Source: Endozoicomonas sp. OPT23 (GTDB taxonomy: Bacteria > Pseudomonadota > Gammaproteobacteria > Pseudomonadales > Endozoicomonadaceae). Taken from it: DNA of 64,000 nt. A program made the translations under genes and the position numbers. Positions 54,594 through 63,350 of this stretch are shown piece after piece (the first letter of the stretch is position 1; the number at the start of each line of letters is the position of its first letter). Location of the stretch: assembly GCF_009653635.1 (NCBI RefSeq), contig NZ_PPFD01000005.1:248001-312000 (forward strand), in the 5' to 3' direction. The notes under the pieces are model-generated. The model saw nothing but the letters and a program-made list of their open reading frames with translations. It made no database searches and had not been told where the DNA came from.

Positions 54594-55453
54594 GATGCAG
54601 ACTTGCTTTCCATGAGCCACTCTTCCATCTGATCAAAGCTTGGTCTTACTTCCGCATAAAGCAGGCGACGACCTGCATCGACCGCGATAGCAGATGGGCG
54701 ACCACTGACTTGAGCAACAATAGCCGTACGAACCACTTCAAACAGTATGACCTGCTCTTTTACATTGTGCTCTATAGCCTGTGCTATTGGTGCTGCAAGA
54801 CCATAACAAAGTAATATACCCAGCAAAGTTCCTACCAGGGCCTTGGCAATAGAAACACCAATCATCTCAACCGGCCCTCCCATTACACCCATAGTAATTA
54901 CAATGCCCAATACGGCAGCCACAATACCAAACCCTGGCAAACCTTCAGCCAGCGTCTGAAAACTGTGCGCCGGACGGGAAAGGTCGTCTTCCATGGTATT
55001 GATTTCACTCTCCAGCAGACCATCCAGTTCGTGAGGCTGAACCTTACCCATAGCAACCAGACGGAGATTGTCGCAGATAAAACTGGTTAATCTCGGGTTA
55101 TTAATGATGCCTGACTGCTCAAAGAGTTCACTGTTCTCTGGTTCTTCAATATGGTTTTCCATCGCTGCTGCACCAGATCGGCGACGAAGTTCAAACAATT
55201 GGAACAGCAGGGTCAGAAGCTTCTGATAATAATCCTGATCAAGATGAGAATTTTTGAAAATTCCAGCAATGGCCTTTCCCGTCATTTTTACATTATGCCA
55301 GGAGTTTGAGATCAGAAAGGCAGCGGCTGCACCACCGATAATCACAACGTACTCCGGCGGTTGCCAAAGCACTCTTGGATTGCCACCAGCCAGAATAAAT
55401 CCTCCCAGAACACTGGCAACCAGCAATGCCAGCCCACCCAGTTTAAGCATCAT
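54590..55453 (-). CDS. lafT: Lateral flagellar stator protein MotA/LafT
   Basis: 287 residues with four membrane segments (LGGLALLVASVLGGFILA; VVIIGGAAAAFLI; FGIVAAVLGIVITMGVMGG; LVGTLLGILLCYGLAAPIA) and the cytoplasmic loop with charged FELRRRSGAAAMENH, as in proton-driven MotA. Conserved Pro in GLPGFGIVAAVLG and YGLAAPIAQ. Works with LafU to power rotation. Start is three bases after the sigma factor stop. Confidence 0.9.
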   Translation of the reverse strand: MMLKLGGLALLVASVLGGFILAGGNPRVLWQPPEYVVIIGGAAAAFLISNSWHNVKMTGKAIAGIFKNSHLDQDYYQKLLTLLFQLFELRRRSGAAAMENHIEEPENSELFEQSGIINNPRLTSFICDNLRLVAMGKVQPHELDGLLESEINTMEDDLSRPAHSFQTLAEGLPGFGIVAAVLGIVITMGVMGGPVEMIGVSIAKALVGTLLGILLCYGLAAPIAQAIEHNVKEQVILFEVVRTAIVAQVSGRPSAIAVDAGRRLLYAEVRPSFDQMEEWLMESKSAS

Positions 55454-55456
55454 AAT

Positions 55457-56209
55457 TCAGGTCCACTCCGATAACATGCCACGCAGTGTTTTTACTGCTT
55501 TACTGCGCAACTGGGAAATTCTTGCTTCAGTCAGATCCAGCACCCGGGCGATTTCTTTCTGGTTCATTTCTTCGTCGTAGTACAGTGCCATGATGATTTG
55601 CTCACGTTCCGGCAACTGTTTCAGTGCTGTGGAAAATGCTTTTTGAAGACGCTGCTTCATCACTGGCTGGCTGGATATATCACCTTCCAGTGGCAGACAG
55701 CTGTCACCTTTTTCCCGAAGTAGATCAAGGCTGATCACACCAACCCTATCCAGAGCAGATATGACATGCTGATAGTCGTCAATCGACATATCCACTTGCT
55801 CGGCCACCTCACGGTCATGAGGTTCTCTGCCCAGTAATTGCTGGAGTTCCCTTCGGCTCTCGCGCAGCATACGCCCCTGCTTACGAATATTTCTGGGACA
55901 CCAGTCATTACGACGCAGACTGTCCATCATGGCTCCACGTACACGACTCAGGGCATAAGCTTCAAAAGGTACACCCTCTACAGGCTCATAACGCTCTGCA
56001 GCCTCCAGCAACCCGATCAGACCGGTCTGAATCAGATCATCAGTTTCCACCGCACCATCAAGTCGGTCAGCAAGATGCACCGCAACCCGCTTAACCATAG
56101 CGGCGTGCTCCATAACCAGCTGATCACGCTGCTTATTGGATCTGGGGGCTTCCTGTTCTACATACTTCATCCGGCCATGGGATGAATAGGTCAAGGCAAC
56201 AGCTGTCAT
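55457..56209 (-). CDS. lafS: Flagellar sigma factor FliA/LafS (sigma-28)
   Basis: 250 residues, group 3 sigma factor. Region 2 is DDLIQTGLIGLLEAAERYEPVEGVPFEAYALSRVRGAMMDSLRRNDW; region 4 is LPEREQIIMALYYDEEMNQKEIARVLDLTEARISQLRSKAVKTLR. Its place inside the cluster, between FliL and MotA genes, is typical of LafS, the dedicated sigma factor of lateral flagella, rather than of polar FliA. It would transcribe the late (flagellin and motor) genes. A shorter start (MKYVEQE) 13 residues in is possible. Confidence 0.9.
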   Translation of the reverse strand: MTAVALTYSSHGRMKYVEQEAPRSNKQRDQLVMEHAAMVKRVAVHLADRLDGAVETDDLIQTGLIGLLEAAERYEPVEGVPFEAYALSRVRGAMMDSLRRNDWCPRNIRKQGRMLRESRRELQQLLGREPHDREVAEQVDMSIDDYQHVISALDRVGVISLDLLREKGDSCLPLEGDISSQPVMKQRLQKAFSTALKQLPEREQIIMALYYDEEMNQKEIARVLDLTEARISQLRSKAVKTLRGMLSEWT

Positions 56210-56227
56210 GATCTTTCACCCCAGTGC

Positions 56228-56665
56228 TTACTGAACAACAAATTCCATAAACAAAACATCGCTGAGACTTTCAATACCGTCCTGCTTCTTTAGCAGATCG
56301 CGTAAGGTGGTCAGACTCAGTTGCCGCATTTCTTCCATGGCATGCTCTGCCAGTAGCTGGTCAACGTTTTTATTGCTGTACAGCTCAAGAAATGTATTGC
56401 GCACCAGCGGAATATTATTCTCAAGTTTTGAGTGAAAGCTTTCATCCGTACTGACCAATACCGGTGTTACTTTTAAGTAGGCACCACGTCGACGGGGACT
56501 TTTTACATTCAGGATCAAAGGGTCAAGCTGCAAGTAGTAAGAGGTCAGCAAGTCCTCTTCACTGGCCTTTGCCTGATCTACCTTCAAGCCGAATACCAGC
56601 CCAATCACCAGTAATATCGCCAGGGCCAGAATATTCTGACTCCGTTTGAATAATGAAAACGACAT
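56228..56665 (-). CDS. lafF: FliL-like protein LafF
   Basis: 145 residues. An N-terminal membrane segment (ILALAILLVIGLVFGLKV) is followed by a periplasmic FliL domain: YYLQLDPLILNV...YLKVTPVLVSTDE and RNTFLELYSNKNVDQLLAEHAMEEMRQLSLTTLRDLLKKQD. FliL proteins ring the stator and aid torque. Position between the FliK and FliA genes matches lafF. Confidence 0.85.
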   Translation of the reverse strand: MSFSLFKRSQNILALAILLVIGLVFGLKVDQAKASEEDLLTSYYLQLDPLILNVKSPRRRGAYLKVTPVLVSTDESFHSKLENNIPLVRNTFLELYSNKNVDQLLAEHAMEEMRQLSLTTLRDLLKKQDGIESLSDVLFMEFVVQ

Positions 56666-56679
56666 GATTCGCTAATTCC

Positions 56680-57864
56680 TTAAGCAAAAGTATTAATAAG
56701 GCTGTTGTCTTTTAAAGCAACGGGCAGTTCAATCAGCTCTGCGCTGTCAAAACTGTCTTCTTCGGGCCGGAAGGCTAAACCTGAATGATGGTCAGAATCC
56801 CGCTGGCCTTGCTGGCCTGACTGATCCCGCCCGACATTCACATCCACCAGATTCATGCCCTGCTGGTCCATCGCCATTCGCAGACGATCAGCCTGACTCT
56901 CCAGCAGTTCACGTACTTGGGGAATATCGGAATTGAACTGAACACTGACGCCATTGTTCTGAACTACCAGTCGAACGCCCATGGTTCCGAGTTCTGGCGG
57001 ATCAAGGCGAATCCTCGCTTCCTGCTTACCTTCACTGAGCATCGTAACCAGGCGCTGGCCAATAGCATCACTCCAGTTACGATCAGCGCTTACGTCCTGA
57101 CGAACGACAGTGGTTTGAATATGAGGCAGACGAACATCATTAATCGCCTGGGTTCTCACGGTTTCAGCGGCTACTCTCACCGGCATCGGTTGTGATTCCG
57201 GTGACGTATCAGAAAGCGCAATACCTTCTACACGGGTGTGGCTTGTGCTTTGCAAATCCAGTGCTTTGTGCAGCGCCGGATCAGCCATTTTCAGGGCGAT
57301 AAAATCCTGATGTCGCTGCTGGCTTTCAGCCATTCGGACCTGCTGTCCGGGCGGCATATCCATCAGTTTTCCAGCCAGTTCGGCTGGTATATCGCGCTTA
57401 CCGTCCAGGCCCGTTGTTTCTTGCTGATTTTCCTTACCTGTGGTTACCGGCATATAGTCTGTCAGTGCTTTATTCATAACACTCATCAACGACAGGTTCT
57501 GAACACTGCCTGAAGCCGTACCCAGTTCACTGGCCTTTGCCACTGCCACCTGTCCGGCAGGTATTACTTGCTGAACACTGTCTGGCTGCCACTCGGCCTG
57601 GTTCTGCAGCATGGCCAGAAAACCGTGGATTTCACTGTCGTCCATTTCCTCCATGGAGGAACGAATAACATCCAGCTGTTCATCACTGAGTCCCTGTTCT
57701 TCAGCTCTCTGAAGATACTGGTCAATCAGTCGTTCAAAGCTGACACCCTGTTGCTGCTCTGTCATCGCTGCAGACTGACCAAGAATGGCTGCCAGAGGAT
57801 TTTGAACAACACCCGATGGCTGGTTGTGTACCGGCTCCAAAACAGGAGTGGCTACTGGGTTCAT
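56680..57864 (-). CDS. lafE: Flagellar hook-length control protein FliK/LafE
   Basis: 394 residues. The N-terminal 270 residues are Gln/Met-rich and poorly conserved; the C-terminal core matches the FliK substrate-switch domain: RIRLDPPELGTMGVRLVVQNNGVSVQFNSDIPQVRELLES and ADRLRMAMDQQGMNLVDVNV. It controls hook length and export switching. The start overlaps the preceding gene's stop by four bases (57861-57864). Confidence 0.87.
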   Translation of the reverse strand: MNPVATPVLEPVHNQPSGVVQNPLAAILGQSAAMTEQQQGVSFERLIDQYLQRAEEQGLSDEQLDVIRSSMEEMDDSEIHGFLAMLQNQAEWQPDSVQQVIPAGQVAVAKASELGTASGSVQNLSLMSVMNKALTDYMPVTTGKENQQETTGLDGKRDIPAELAGKLMDMPPGQQVRMAESQQRHQDFIALKMADPALHKALDLQSTSHTRVEGIALSDTSPESQPMPVRVAAETVRTQAINDVRLPHIQTTVVRQDVSADRNWSDAIGQRLVTMLSEGKQEARIRLDPPELGTMGVRLVVQNNGVSVQFNSDIPQVRELLESQADRLRMAMDQQGMNLVDVNVGRDQSGQQGQRDSDHHSGLAFRPEEDSFDSAELIELPVALKDNSLINTFA

Positions 57865-58187
57865 CTACTGGCCCTTACTTCTCGATTACCTGCCGCCATC
57901 GAGGACTGATAACCTTTCAGCGCCGTTTGTTGCTGGCGGTTATCGTTCATTTTCTGCTGCAGGGTTTTACGTCTTTGTTCCGCTATGGCCAGGATTTGCT
58001 GATAGCACTGCTTTAATGCCGCTATTTCTGGCTGTAACTGTTGTTTTCGTTCTGCTGGCATACCAGACAACAACTGTCTGACATCATGGTCTATCTCAAC
58101 CATGACCGACCAGTCGTTGTCTTCTGCTGCCTCTGTCAGATCCAGACGAAAGTCTGTCAGTAACTCTCTTAAATCAGGCAGCGGCAT
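57861..58187 (-). CDS. FliT-like export chaperone LafD
   Basis: 108 residues, fully helical. Its size, position between the FliS and FliK genes and helical layout suggest the FliT-like chaperone often called LafD or LafX. There is little direct sequence identity to rely on. The N-terminus overlaps the FliS gene by 14 bases; the stop overlaps the FliK start. Confidence 0.7.
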   Translation of the reverse strand: MPLPDLRELLTDFRLDLTEAAEDNDWSVMVEIDHDVRQLLSGMPAERKQQLQPEIAALKQCYQQILAIAEQRRKTLQQKMNDNRQQQTALKGYQSSMAAGNREVRASR

Positions 58188-58605
58188 CAGGGGTCTTTTC
58201 TGGCTCTGGGGCTTTTTCTCGCTCAGGGCTACCCAACTGGTCCCAGGTGGACTTCAACTGCTGAATGATCGTTACAGCGTCATTCAACGCTTCAAGATCA
58301 TTTTTCATCGACGCCTGAGTCAGATTGTTATTGCAGAACTGATAGAGATCATCCAGGTTACGGGTCATCTCTTCATTCACCGAATGGTCCAGACCGGCTC
58401 GCAGGGCATTGATAATATCCATGCTGCGACCAATGGTTTCCCCTTTCAGGGCATGGTTCTTCAGCTCAATGGCACCTTTGGCTCTGGCCAGGTTATCCAT
58501 CAGATTTTCAAACAGAATCTTGACCATCTGATAAGGGTCTGCGACTTCCGCACGGGTGCGGGTCTGGTTGCTCTGGTAGGCGTTCAGGCCTCTGTTCATA
58601 TTCAT
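58174..58605 (-). CDS. lafC: Flagellar export chaperone FliS/LafC
   Basis: 143 residues. The helical FliS signature is clear: NAYQSNQTRTRAEVADPYQMVKILFENLMDNLARAKGAIE and LRAGLDHSVNEEMTRNLDDLYQF. It binds flagellin before export. The C-terminus is Glu/Pro/Lys-rich (EREKAPEPEKTPDAAA). Confidence 0.9.
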   Translation of the reverse strand: MNMNRGLNAYQSNQTRTRAEVADPYQMVKILFENLMDNLARAKGAIELKNHALKGETIGRSMDIINALRAGLDHSVNEEMTRNLDDLYQFCNNNLTQASMKNDLEALNDAVTIIQQLKSTWDQLGSPEREKAPEPEKTPDAAA

Positions 58606-58632
58606 AACAACTATCTACAACTTAAAAAAGGG

Positions 58633-60081
58633 TTACAACAGGCCTGCAAGAGAGTTCTGCATCTTGGATACCGCTTCGTTCATGGCAACGTATTCATTCA
58701 GATGGCGCTGATAAACAGACTGAAAACGTTTCTGAACATCGACCACATTTTTATCCACGCCTTTAAGGTCTTCATTCAGGCTCTTGATGCGCGTATCAAT
58801 CAGGCCTTCTTTGGGAATATAAGGATTAGAACCCGAGCTGGAATCATCCGTCTCGTCTTCGTCATCTTCATCGTCGTCCTTACTGGCTTCAGGGCGACCG
58901 ATGTATTTGGTGGCTACGTCCTTAAAGTCCTTCATGGAATCCATAAAGACTTTGGTCACCTCTTCCGGATCTTCTTCCAGCGCTTTCTTCAGCTTGGCCG
59001 AGTCCACCTCAAGCTCACCGTCACGATCGGTGACAATACCCAGACTGGCCAGAGATTTATAAGGCCCGCTGTGCTCTTTCTGAACCACACCACGCAATTC
59101 ATTACGAATAGACGACACCATTGAATCACTGGCCAGAGGCCCACGGGAGCGGTTTCCGGTCGCTTCATCAATGGAGGTTTTGGTCAGCTTGCTGATGGTC
59201 TTTAACAGAGTATTGAGCTCATCCACCACGTCTTTACCGGATGACTTCATAGTGGAGGTGTCAGGGTTGATGTCGAAGCGAATCGCCTTGCCGTCAGTGC
59301 TTTCCTTCAGGTCGAGCGTCACGCCTTTAATAACATCATCAACATTGTTGTCACTGCTTTTCAGCTTGATACCGTCGAGGTAAAATTCGGCGTCTTTAGC
59401 CTCTTCCAGTATCTTTCGGGAAGCAGTATCAAAATTGGCATCACCAGGCTTTGGCATAATGATGTCAGAACCATCTTTCTCCATCCTGATTTCATGATCC
59501 TCGCCGGTTTCCTTCGAGGTCATGGTCAGATAAGTATGGTCACCGTCGCTGACAATACTGGCAATCACGCCCGGATTATCGTCGCTGTCATTAATCTTGT
59601 TGGCCAGCTCGGCCAGAGTTTCACCAGCCGCTACGTCAATGGTCAGATCTTTATCGCCAACAGAAAACTTATAGCTGCCAACATCACCCGCTTTCACTTC
59701 GTTGCTGCCGGAATCAGAATTGAAAGCCTGAATCTTGCTCTGCGTCGCCAGCTGGTTAACCTGCAGCTGGTAAGTATTCGCTACCGCTTTATTATCAACA
59801 GAAACACCGACCATCTTTTCATTGTCTTCGGTGATATTAACTTTCAGGGAACCAAAGGTAGACGGCTTTGACAGTTTATCCAGGGCATTATAGAAATCGT
59901 TCAGGCTATCCGAGAGTTCGTTCAGAGCCTTGACTTCATTATTAATATTGCCTTTTTTCAACGCCAGTTGATTGGCCTTTGGCTGAGTCTGAGCCGTTGC
60001 CATCTGCCTGGCTAGGGCATGGATATCCACACCTGAGCCTGCTGAAGTTACGCTGCCTACCATCGTACTATCCTTATTCAT
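58633..60081 (-). CDS. lafB: Flagellar cap protein FliD/LafB
   Basis: 482 residues. The N-terminal helix region (GSGVDIHALARQMATAQTQPKANQL) and the C-terminal coiled coil (VDKNVVDVQKRFQSVYQRHLNEYVAMNEAVSKMQNSLAGLL) are FliD hallmarks. An acidic DDDEDDEDETDDSS insert lies near residue 405-420 in the outer domain. It caps the filament and helps flagellin polymerise. Confidence 0.9.
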   Translation of the reverse strand: MNKDSTMVGSVTSAGSGVDIHALARQMATAQTQPKANQLALKKGNINNEVKALNELSDSLNDFYNALDKLSKPSTFGSLKVNITEDNEKMVGVSVDNKAVANTYQLQVNQLATQSKIQAFNSDSGSNEVKAGDVGSYKFSVGDKDLTIDVAAGETLAELANKINDSDDNPGVIASIVSDGDHTYLTMTSKETGEDHEIRMEKDGSDIIMPKPGDANFDTASRKILEEAKDAEFYLDGIKLKSSDNNVDDVIKGVTLDLKESTDGKAIRFDINPDTSTMKSSGKDVVDELNTLLKTISKLTKTSIDEATGNRSRGPLASDSMVSSIRNELRGVVQKEHSGPYKSLASLGIVTDRDGELEVDSAKLKKALEEDPEEVTKVFMDSMKDFKDVATKYIGRPEASKDDDEDDEDETDDSSSGSNPYIPKEGLIDTRIKSLNEDLKGVDKNVVDVQKRFQSVYQRHLNEYVAMNEAVSKMQNSLAGLL

Positions 60082-60189
60082 TCGTATCGGGCTGCTTCGA
60101 GCCAGAGACTATGATTCTTTTATTGCAAAAAGCAGGCCATAAACTCAACAGTGAGTGCAGAGTCGTCAGCCCAAACCTATATCAAAGCT

Positions 60190-60546
60190 TCACGCCTTTT
60201 CATCCACCAGCAGGCCGGTCTTCTTTTCGGCCGACATGCTTTTCACAAACTGTCCGGCGTTAATGGTTTGCAAGTGCTCACCGGCACTGGTTCGAAGTTC
60301 CACCATCAGTTCACCGGGCGTTCGTTCGACAATGCGAATATCCAGTTTTTTTAGATGTTCCCGCTCGGAACGACTGGCAATCAGTGATTCCAGCTGCTTC
60401 CGGAAGTTATCTTCCGCTTGCTCTGTAGCCTGATCATCGCCCTGAACCGAACGTGTTTCCGCTACCGGCTCAACGGCACTTACCTTGCTGTTTACAGGTA
60501 TCAGGCTGGTATCAGTGATACTGCTCACGACCCACGACTCCTTCAA
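60190..60546 (-). CDS. FlaG-family protein
   Basis: 118 residues. The C-terminal half (RIVERTPGELMVELRTSAGEHLQTINAGQF) matches the FlaG domain that is usually found between flagellin and fliD genes; the N-terminal half is Gln/Glu-rich and variable. FlaG influences filament length. It lies 108 bases upstream of the cap gene on the same strand. Confidence 0.78.
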   Translation of the reverse strand: MKESWVVSSITDTSLIPVNSKVSAVEPVAETRSVQGDDQATEQAEDNFRKQLESLIASRSEREHLKKLDIRIVERTPGELMVELRTSAGEHLQTINAGQFVKSMSAEKKTGLLVDEKA

Positions 60547-60621
60547 TTAAACCTGATTAATAAACGACAATTTTAGACAATAGTTAAGATAGGCAGGAGT
60601 AAATAAGGCAGTATTCAGGCA

Positions 60622-60650
60622 TAAAAAAAGCAGCTCCGGAGAGCTGCTTT
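60622..60650 (-). terminator. Intrinsic terminator of flagellin gene 1
   Basis: On the minus strand AAAGCAGCTCTCCGGAGCTG continues to a stem AGCAGCT/AGCTGCT followed by TTTTTTT. It stands between the flagellin gene and the FlaG gene, so FlaG needs its own promoter or read-through. Confidence 0.88.
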
Positions 60651-60669
60651 CAGTACCGCTGTGAGTTTA

Positions 60670-61752
60670 TTAACCCAGCAGACGAATCGCGTTCTGAGGC
60701 AGGGCTTTTGCCTGTGCCAGAATGGTAGAACCGGCCTGCATCAGCATCTGGCTGCTGGTCATGGACACGGTTTCTTTAGCGAAATCGGTGTTCAGAATAC
60801 GGTTCTGGGAAACACCCATATTTTCTTCGATGTTGGAGAGGTTGCTTACTGTGGATTCGAGGCGGTTTTGAACGGCACCGAGGTCGGCGCGTTGTTCGTC
60901 AACTTGGGCCAAGGCTGAGTCCAGAACAATAGCTGCTTTCTGAGCACCTTCTTTATTGTTCAGGCTAATACCATTGACACCTCCCAAACCAGTGCCAGTT
61001 ACGTTACTACCCATTGCTGCATCCAATCCAGCATCAGAGCCTACATACTCAATTCCACCAGCCTCGGTAACAACTGCTTTTGCATCAATTTTCTCTGCAG
61101 ATAGAGCTTTGTTCAACTGGCTTGCAGCCGTTTCAAGACTCTCACCTGCCTTAATGACAACGCTTTCAGTGCCAATGGTAACTGTTTCACCATCTGTCTT
61201 CTTATTAGTGATGCCTACACTACTATCGATTTTCTGAATATCAGTTCCCAACTTGTCCGCACCCATATCCTTAACACCAAAAGAAATAGTTTCAGAGGCA
61301 TTGGAGCCAATCTGGAAGGACATATTTTCAGAGTTACCGTCCAGCAGTTTAATACCGGCAAAGTTAGTAGTATCAGAAATACGGTCAATTTCAGTAACCA
61401 GCGCACCAATCTCTTTCTGCATGGCACCACGGTCTTTCGCTGTATTACTATCGTTAGCAGACTGCAGCGCCAGGTCACGCATACGATTCATGATATTAGA
61501 ATCTTCCTGCATGGCACCTTCAGCAGTTTGTGCCATGGAGATTGCATCGTTGGCGTTACGCTGGGCTACACCCAGACCATTCATCTGGGTGGCCATACGG
61601 TTGGAGATCTGCATACCGGCTGCATCGTCAGACGCAGAGTTAATACGCTTACCGGTAGACAGCTTGAGCATGCTGTCCTGCAGGGTGTTCTGGGAAGTGT
61701 AAAGGTTGTTGCGCGCCATCATGGCGGAGGCATTGGAATTAATACTGATCAT
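60670..61752 (-). CDS. Flagellin (1)
   Basis: 360 residues. D0/D1 domains are highly conserved: [24 protein letters not shown] at the N-terminus and [24 protein letters not shown] and [13 protein letters not shown] at the C-terminus. The middle (about 165-275) is a variable domain. Exported through the flagellar apparatus and assembled into the filament. Nearest the FlaG gene of the three flagellins. The first 160 and last 90 residues are almost the same in all three genes. Confidence 0.93.
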   Translation of the reverse strand: MISINSNASAMMARNNLYTSQNTLQDSMLKLSTGKRINSASDDAAGMQISNRMATQMNGLGVAQRNANDAISMAQTAEGAMQEDSNIMNRMRDLALQSANDSNTAKDRGAMQKEIGALVTEIDRISDTTNFAGIKLLDGNSENMSFQIGSNASETISFGVKDMGADKLGTDIQKIDSSVGITNKKTDGETVTIGTESVVIKAGESLETAASQLNKALSAEKIDAKAVVTEAGGIEYVGSDAGLDAAMGSNVTGTGLGGVNGISLNNKEGAQKAAIVLDSALAQVDEQRADLGAVQNRLESTVSNLSNIEENMGVSQNRILNTDFAKETVSMTSSQMLMQAGSTILAQAKALPQNAIRLLG

Positions 61753-61820
61753 GAGAGCGGCTCACTTACTGTTGTATTTTATACGATGACTGTTTGGCAG
61801 TGATCAACAGGACCTTCCCA
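61753..61820 (-). promoter_or_regulatory. Upstream region of flagellin 1, conserved in flagellin 2
   Basis: The first 55 or so bases upstream of the start are nearly identical to the region before the second flagellin. A TTGATC / TATAAA pair (61802-61807 and 61778-61783 on the minus strand) has an 18-base spacer and could be a sigma-70-like promoter. I could not find a sigma-28 promoter at a sensible distance. Confidence 0.4.
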
Positions 61821-61900
61821 AACTTGTACTCTTAATAAACGACAGTAATCAGAAAGTCTTAAACAGTTTTAACCCGTTAGAAAACAAAATATCAGAAACG

Positions 61901-61923
61901 GAAACTCCCGCACAAAGGCGGGA
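61901..61923 (-). terminator. Terminator of flagellin gene 2
   Basis: CTCCCGC (61904-61910) pairs with GCGGGAG (61917-61923); on the minus strand the stem is followed by TTTCCGTTTC. The same hairpin recurs after the third flagellin gene. Confidence 0.75.
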
Positions 61924-61964
61924 GCTTGCTGTACTGCTTGTACTTCTTAAATGGGCTGAAAGAA

Positions 61965-63137
61965 TTAACCCAGCAGACGAATCGCGTTCTGAGGCAGGGC
62001 TTTCGCCTGAGCCAGAATGGTGGAACCGGCCTGCATCAGCATCTGACTGCTGGTCATGGAAACGGTTTCTTTGGCGAAGTCGGTGTTCAGAATACGGTTT
62101 TGGGAAACACCCATATTTTCTTCAATGTTGGAGAGGTTGCTTACTGTGGATTCGAGGCGGTTTTGAACGGCACCGAGGTCGGCGCGTTGTTCGTCAACTT
62201 GGCTGAGTGCAGCATCAAGAATTACTGCAGCTTGTTGTGCACCAGCACTACTAGACAGATCTATATCATCTACACCTTTTTGAGCTGTTGTACCCGCAGC
62301 AAGTGCAGCTACACCACCAACTGTCATACCAATCAATGAAGCGTCTGAACTCTCCGCTGTCAACTCAAAAGTACCCACACCAGTTCCACTAGCTGGCTCT
62401 TTATATGCTACAGAAAGCCCGTCTACTGATTCAGACAGTGCTGCTGCTGCATCACTCAGAGACATTCCCTCTTTAAGATCAACATTCTTTGCAGCAATTT
62501 TACCATCAGTCGATGCTCCTATCGCAACTGTCATATCTGCTGATAACTTACCACCCTTCACATCATCCGAGTCAATTACAGCAGCAGTACCACCAGATGC
62601 CCCCCCAGCAACACTTGCCGTACTCAGCTCTCCAAGCTTATCCGCCCCCATATCCTGAACACCAAAAGAGATAGTTTCAGAAGCATTGGAGCCAATCTGG
62701 AAGGACATATTATCAGAAGAACCGTCCAGCAGTTTAATACCCGCAAAGTTGGTGGTATCAGAAATACGGTCAATTTCAGTAACCAGTGCACCAATCTCTT
62801 TCTGCATCGCACCACGGTCTTTATCAGTGTTGCTGTCGTTAGCAGACTGCAGCGCCAGGTCACGCATACGGTTCATGATATTGGTGTTTTCCTGCATGGC
62901 ACCTTCAGCGGTTTGGGCCATGGAGATCGCATCGTTGGCGTTACGCTGGGCAACGTTCAGGCCACTCATCTGAGTGCCCATACGGTTGGAGATCTGCATA
63001 CCGGCGGCATCGTCAGCAGCGGAGTTAATACGCTTACCGGTAGACAGCTTGAGCATGCTGTCCTGCAGGGAGTTCTGGGAAGTGTAAAGGTTGTTGCGCG
63101 CCATCATGGCGGAGGCATTGGAGTTAATACTGATCAT
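61965..63137 (-). CDS. Flagellin (2)
   Basis: 390 residues, the longest of the two complete flagellins. N- and C-terminal conserved regions as in flagellin 1; the variable middle (about 165-300) is Ala/Gly/Ser-rich and different in sequence, with only short matches. The 3' untranslated hairpin is shared with flagellin 3. The strong sequence identity at the ends and divergence in the middle point to gene duplication with either conversion at the ends or selection on the surface-exposed part. Confidence 0.93.
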   Translation of the reverse strand: MISINSNASAMMARNNLYTSQNSLQDSMLKLSTGKRINSAADDAAGMQISNRMGTQMSGLNVAQRNANDAISMAQTAEGAMQENTNIMNRMRDLALQSANDSNTDKDRGAMQKEIGALVTEIDRISDTTNFAGIKLLDGSSDNMSFQIGSNASETISFGVQDMGADKLGELSTASVAGGASGGTAAVIDSDDVKGGKLSADMTVAIGASTDGKIAAKNVDLKEGMSLSDAAAALSESVDGLSVAYKEPASGTGVGTFELTAESSDASLIGMTVGGVAALAAGTTAQKGVDDIDLSSSAGAQQAAVILDAALSQVDEQRADLGAVQNRLESTVSNLSNIEENMGVSQNRILNTDFAKETVSMTSSQMLMQAGSTILAQAKALPQNAIRLLG

Positions 63138-63205
63138 GAGAGCGGCTCACTTACTGTTGTATTTTATACGATGACTGTTTGGCAATGATCAACAGGACCT
63201 TGCCA
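63138..63205 (-). promoter_or_regulatory. Upstream region of flagellin 2
   Basis: Same conserved block as upstream of flagellin 1, including the TTGATC / TATAAA pair with 18-base spacing, so both genes should share their control. The region before flagellin 3 is outside the window. Confidence 0.4.
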
Positions 63206-63287
63206 AAAGTTGTTACCTTAATAAACGACAATAATCAGATAGCCTTAAACAGTTTTAACTCGTTTGAAAACAAAATATCAGAAACAC

Positions 63288-63310
63288 AAACTCCCGCACA
63301 AAGGCGGGAG
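63288..63310 (-). terminator. Terminator of flagellin gene 3
   Basis: CTCCCGC (63291-63297) pairs with GCGGGAG (63304-63310); on the minus strand it is followed by TTTGTGTTTC. Almost identical to the hairpin at 61901-61923. Confidence 0.75.
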
Positions 63311-63350
63311 CTTGTTGTACTGCTTGTACTTCTTAAAGGGGCTGAAAGAA

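Noticed and set aside
61752-61790. Sigma-28-like TAAA...GCCG pair before flagellin genes
   Set aside because: The -10-like GCCGCTCT ends right at the start codon, which would leave no leader, and the match is incomplete.
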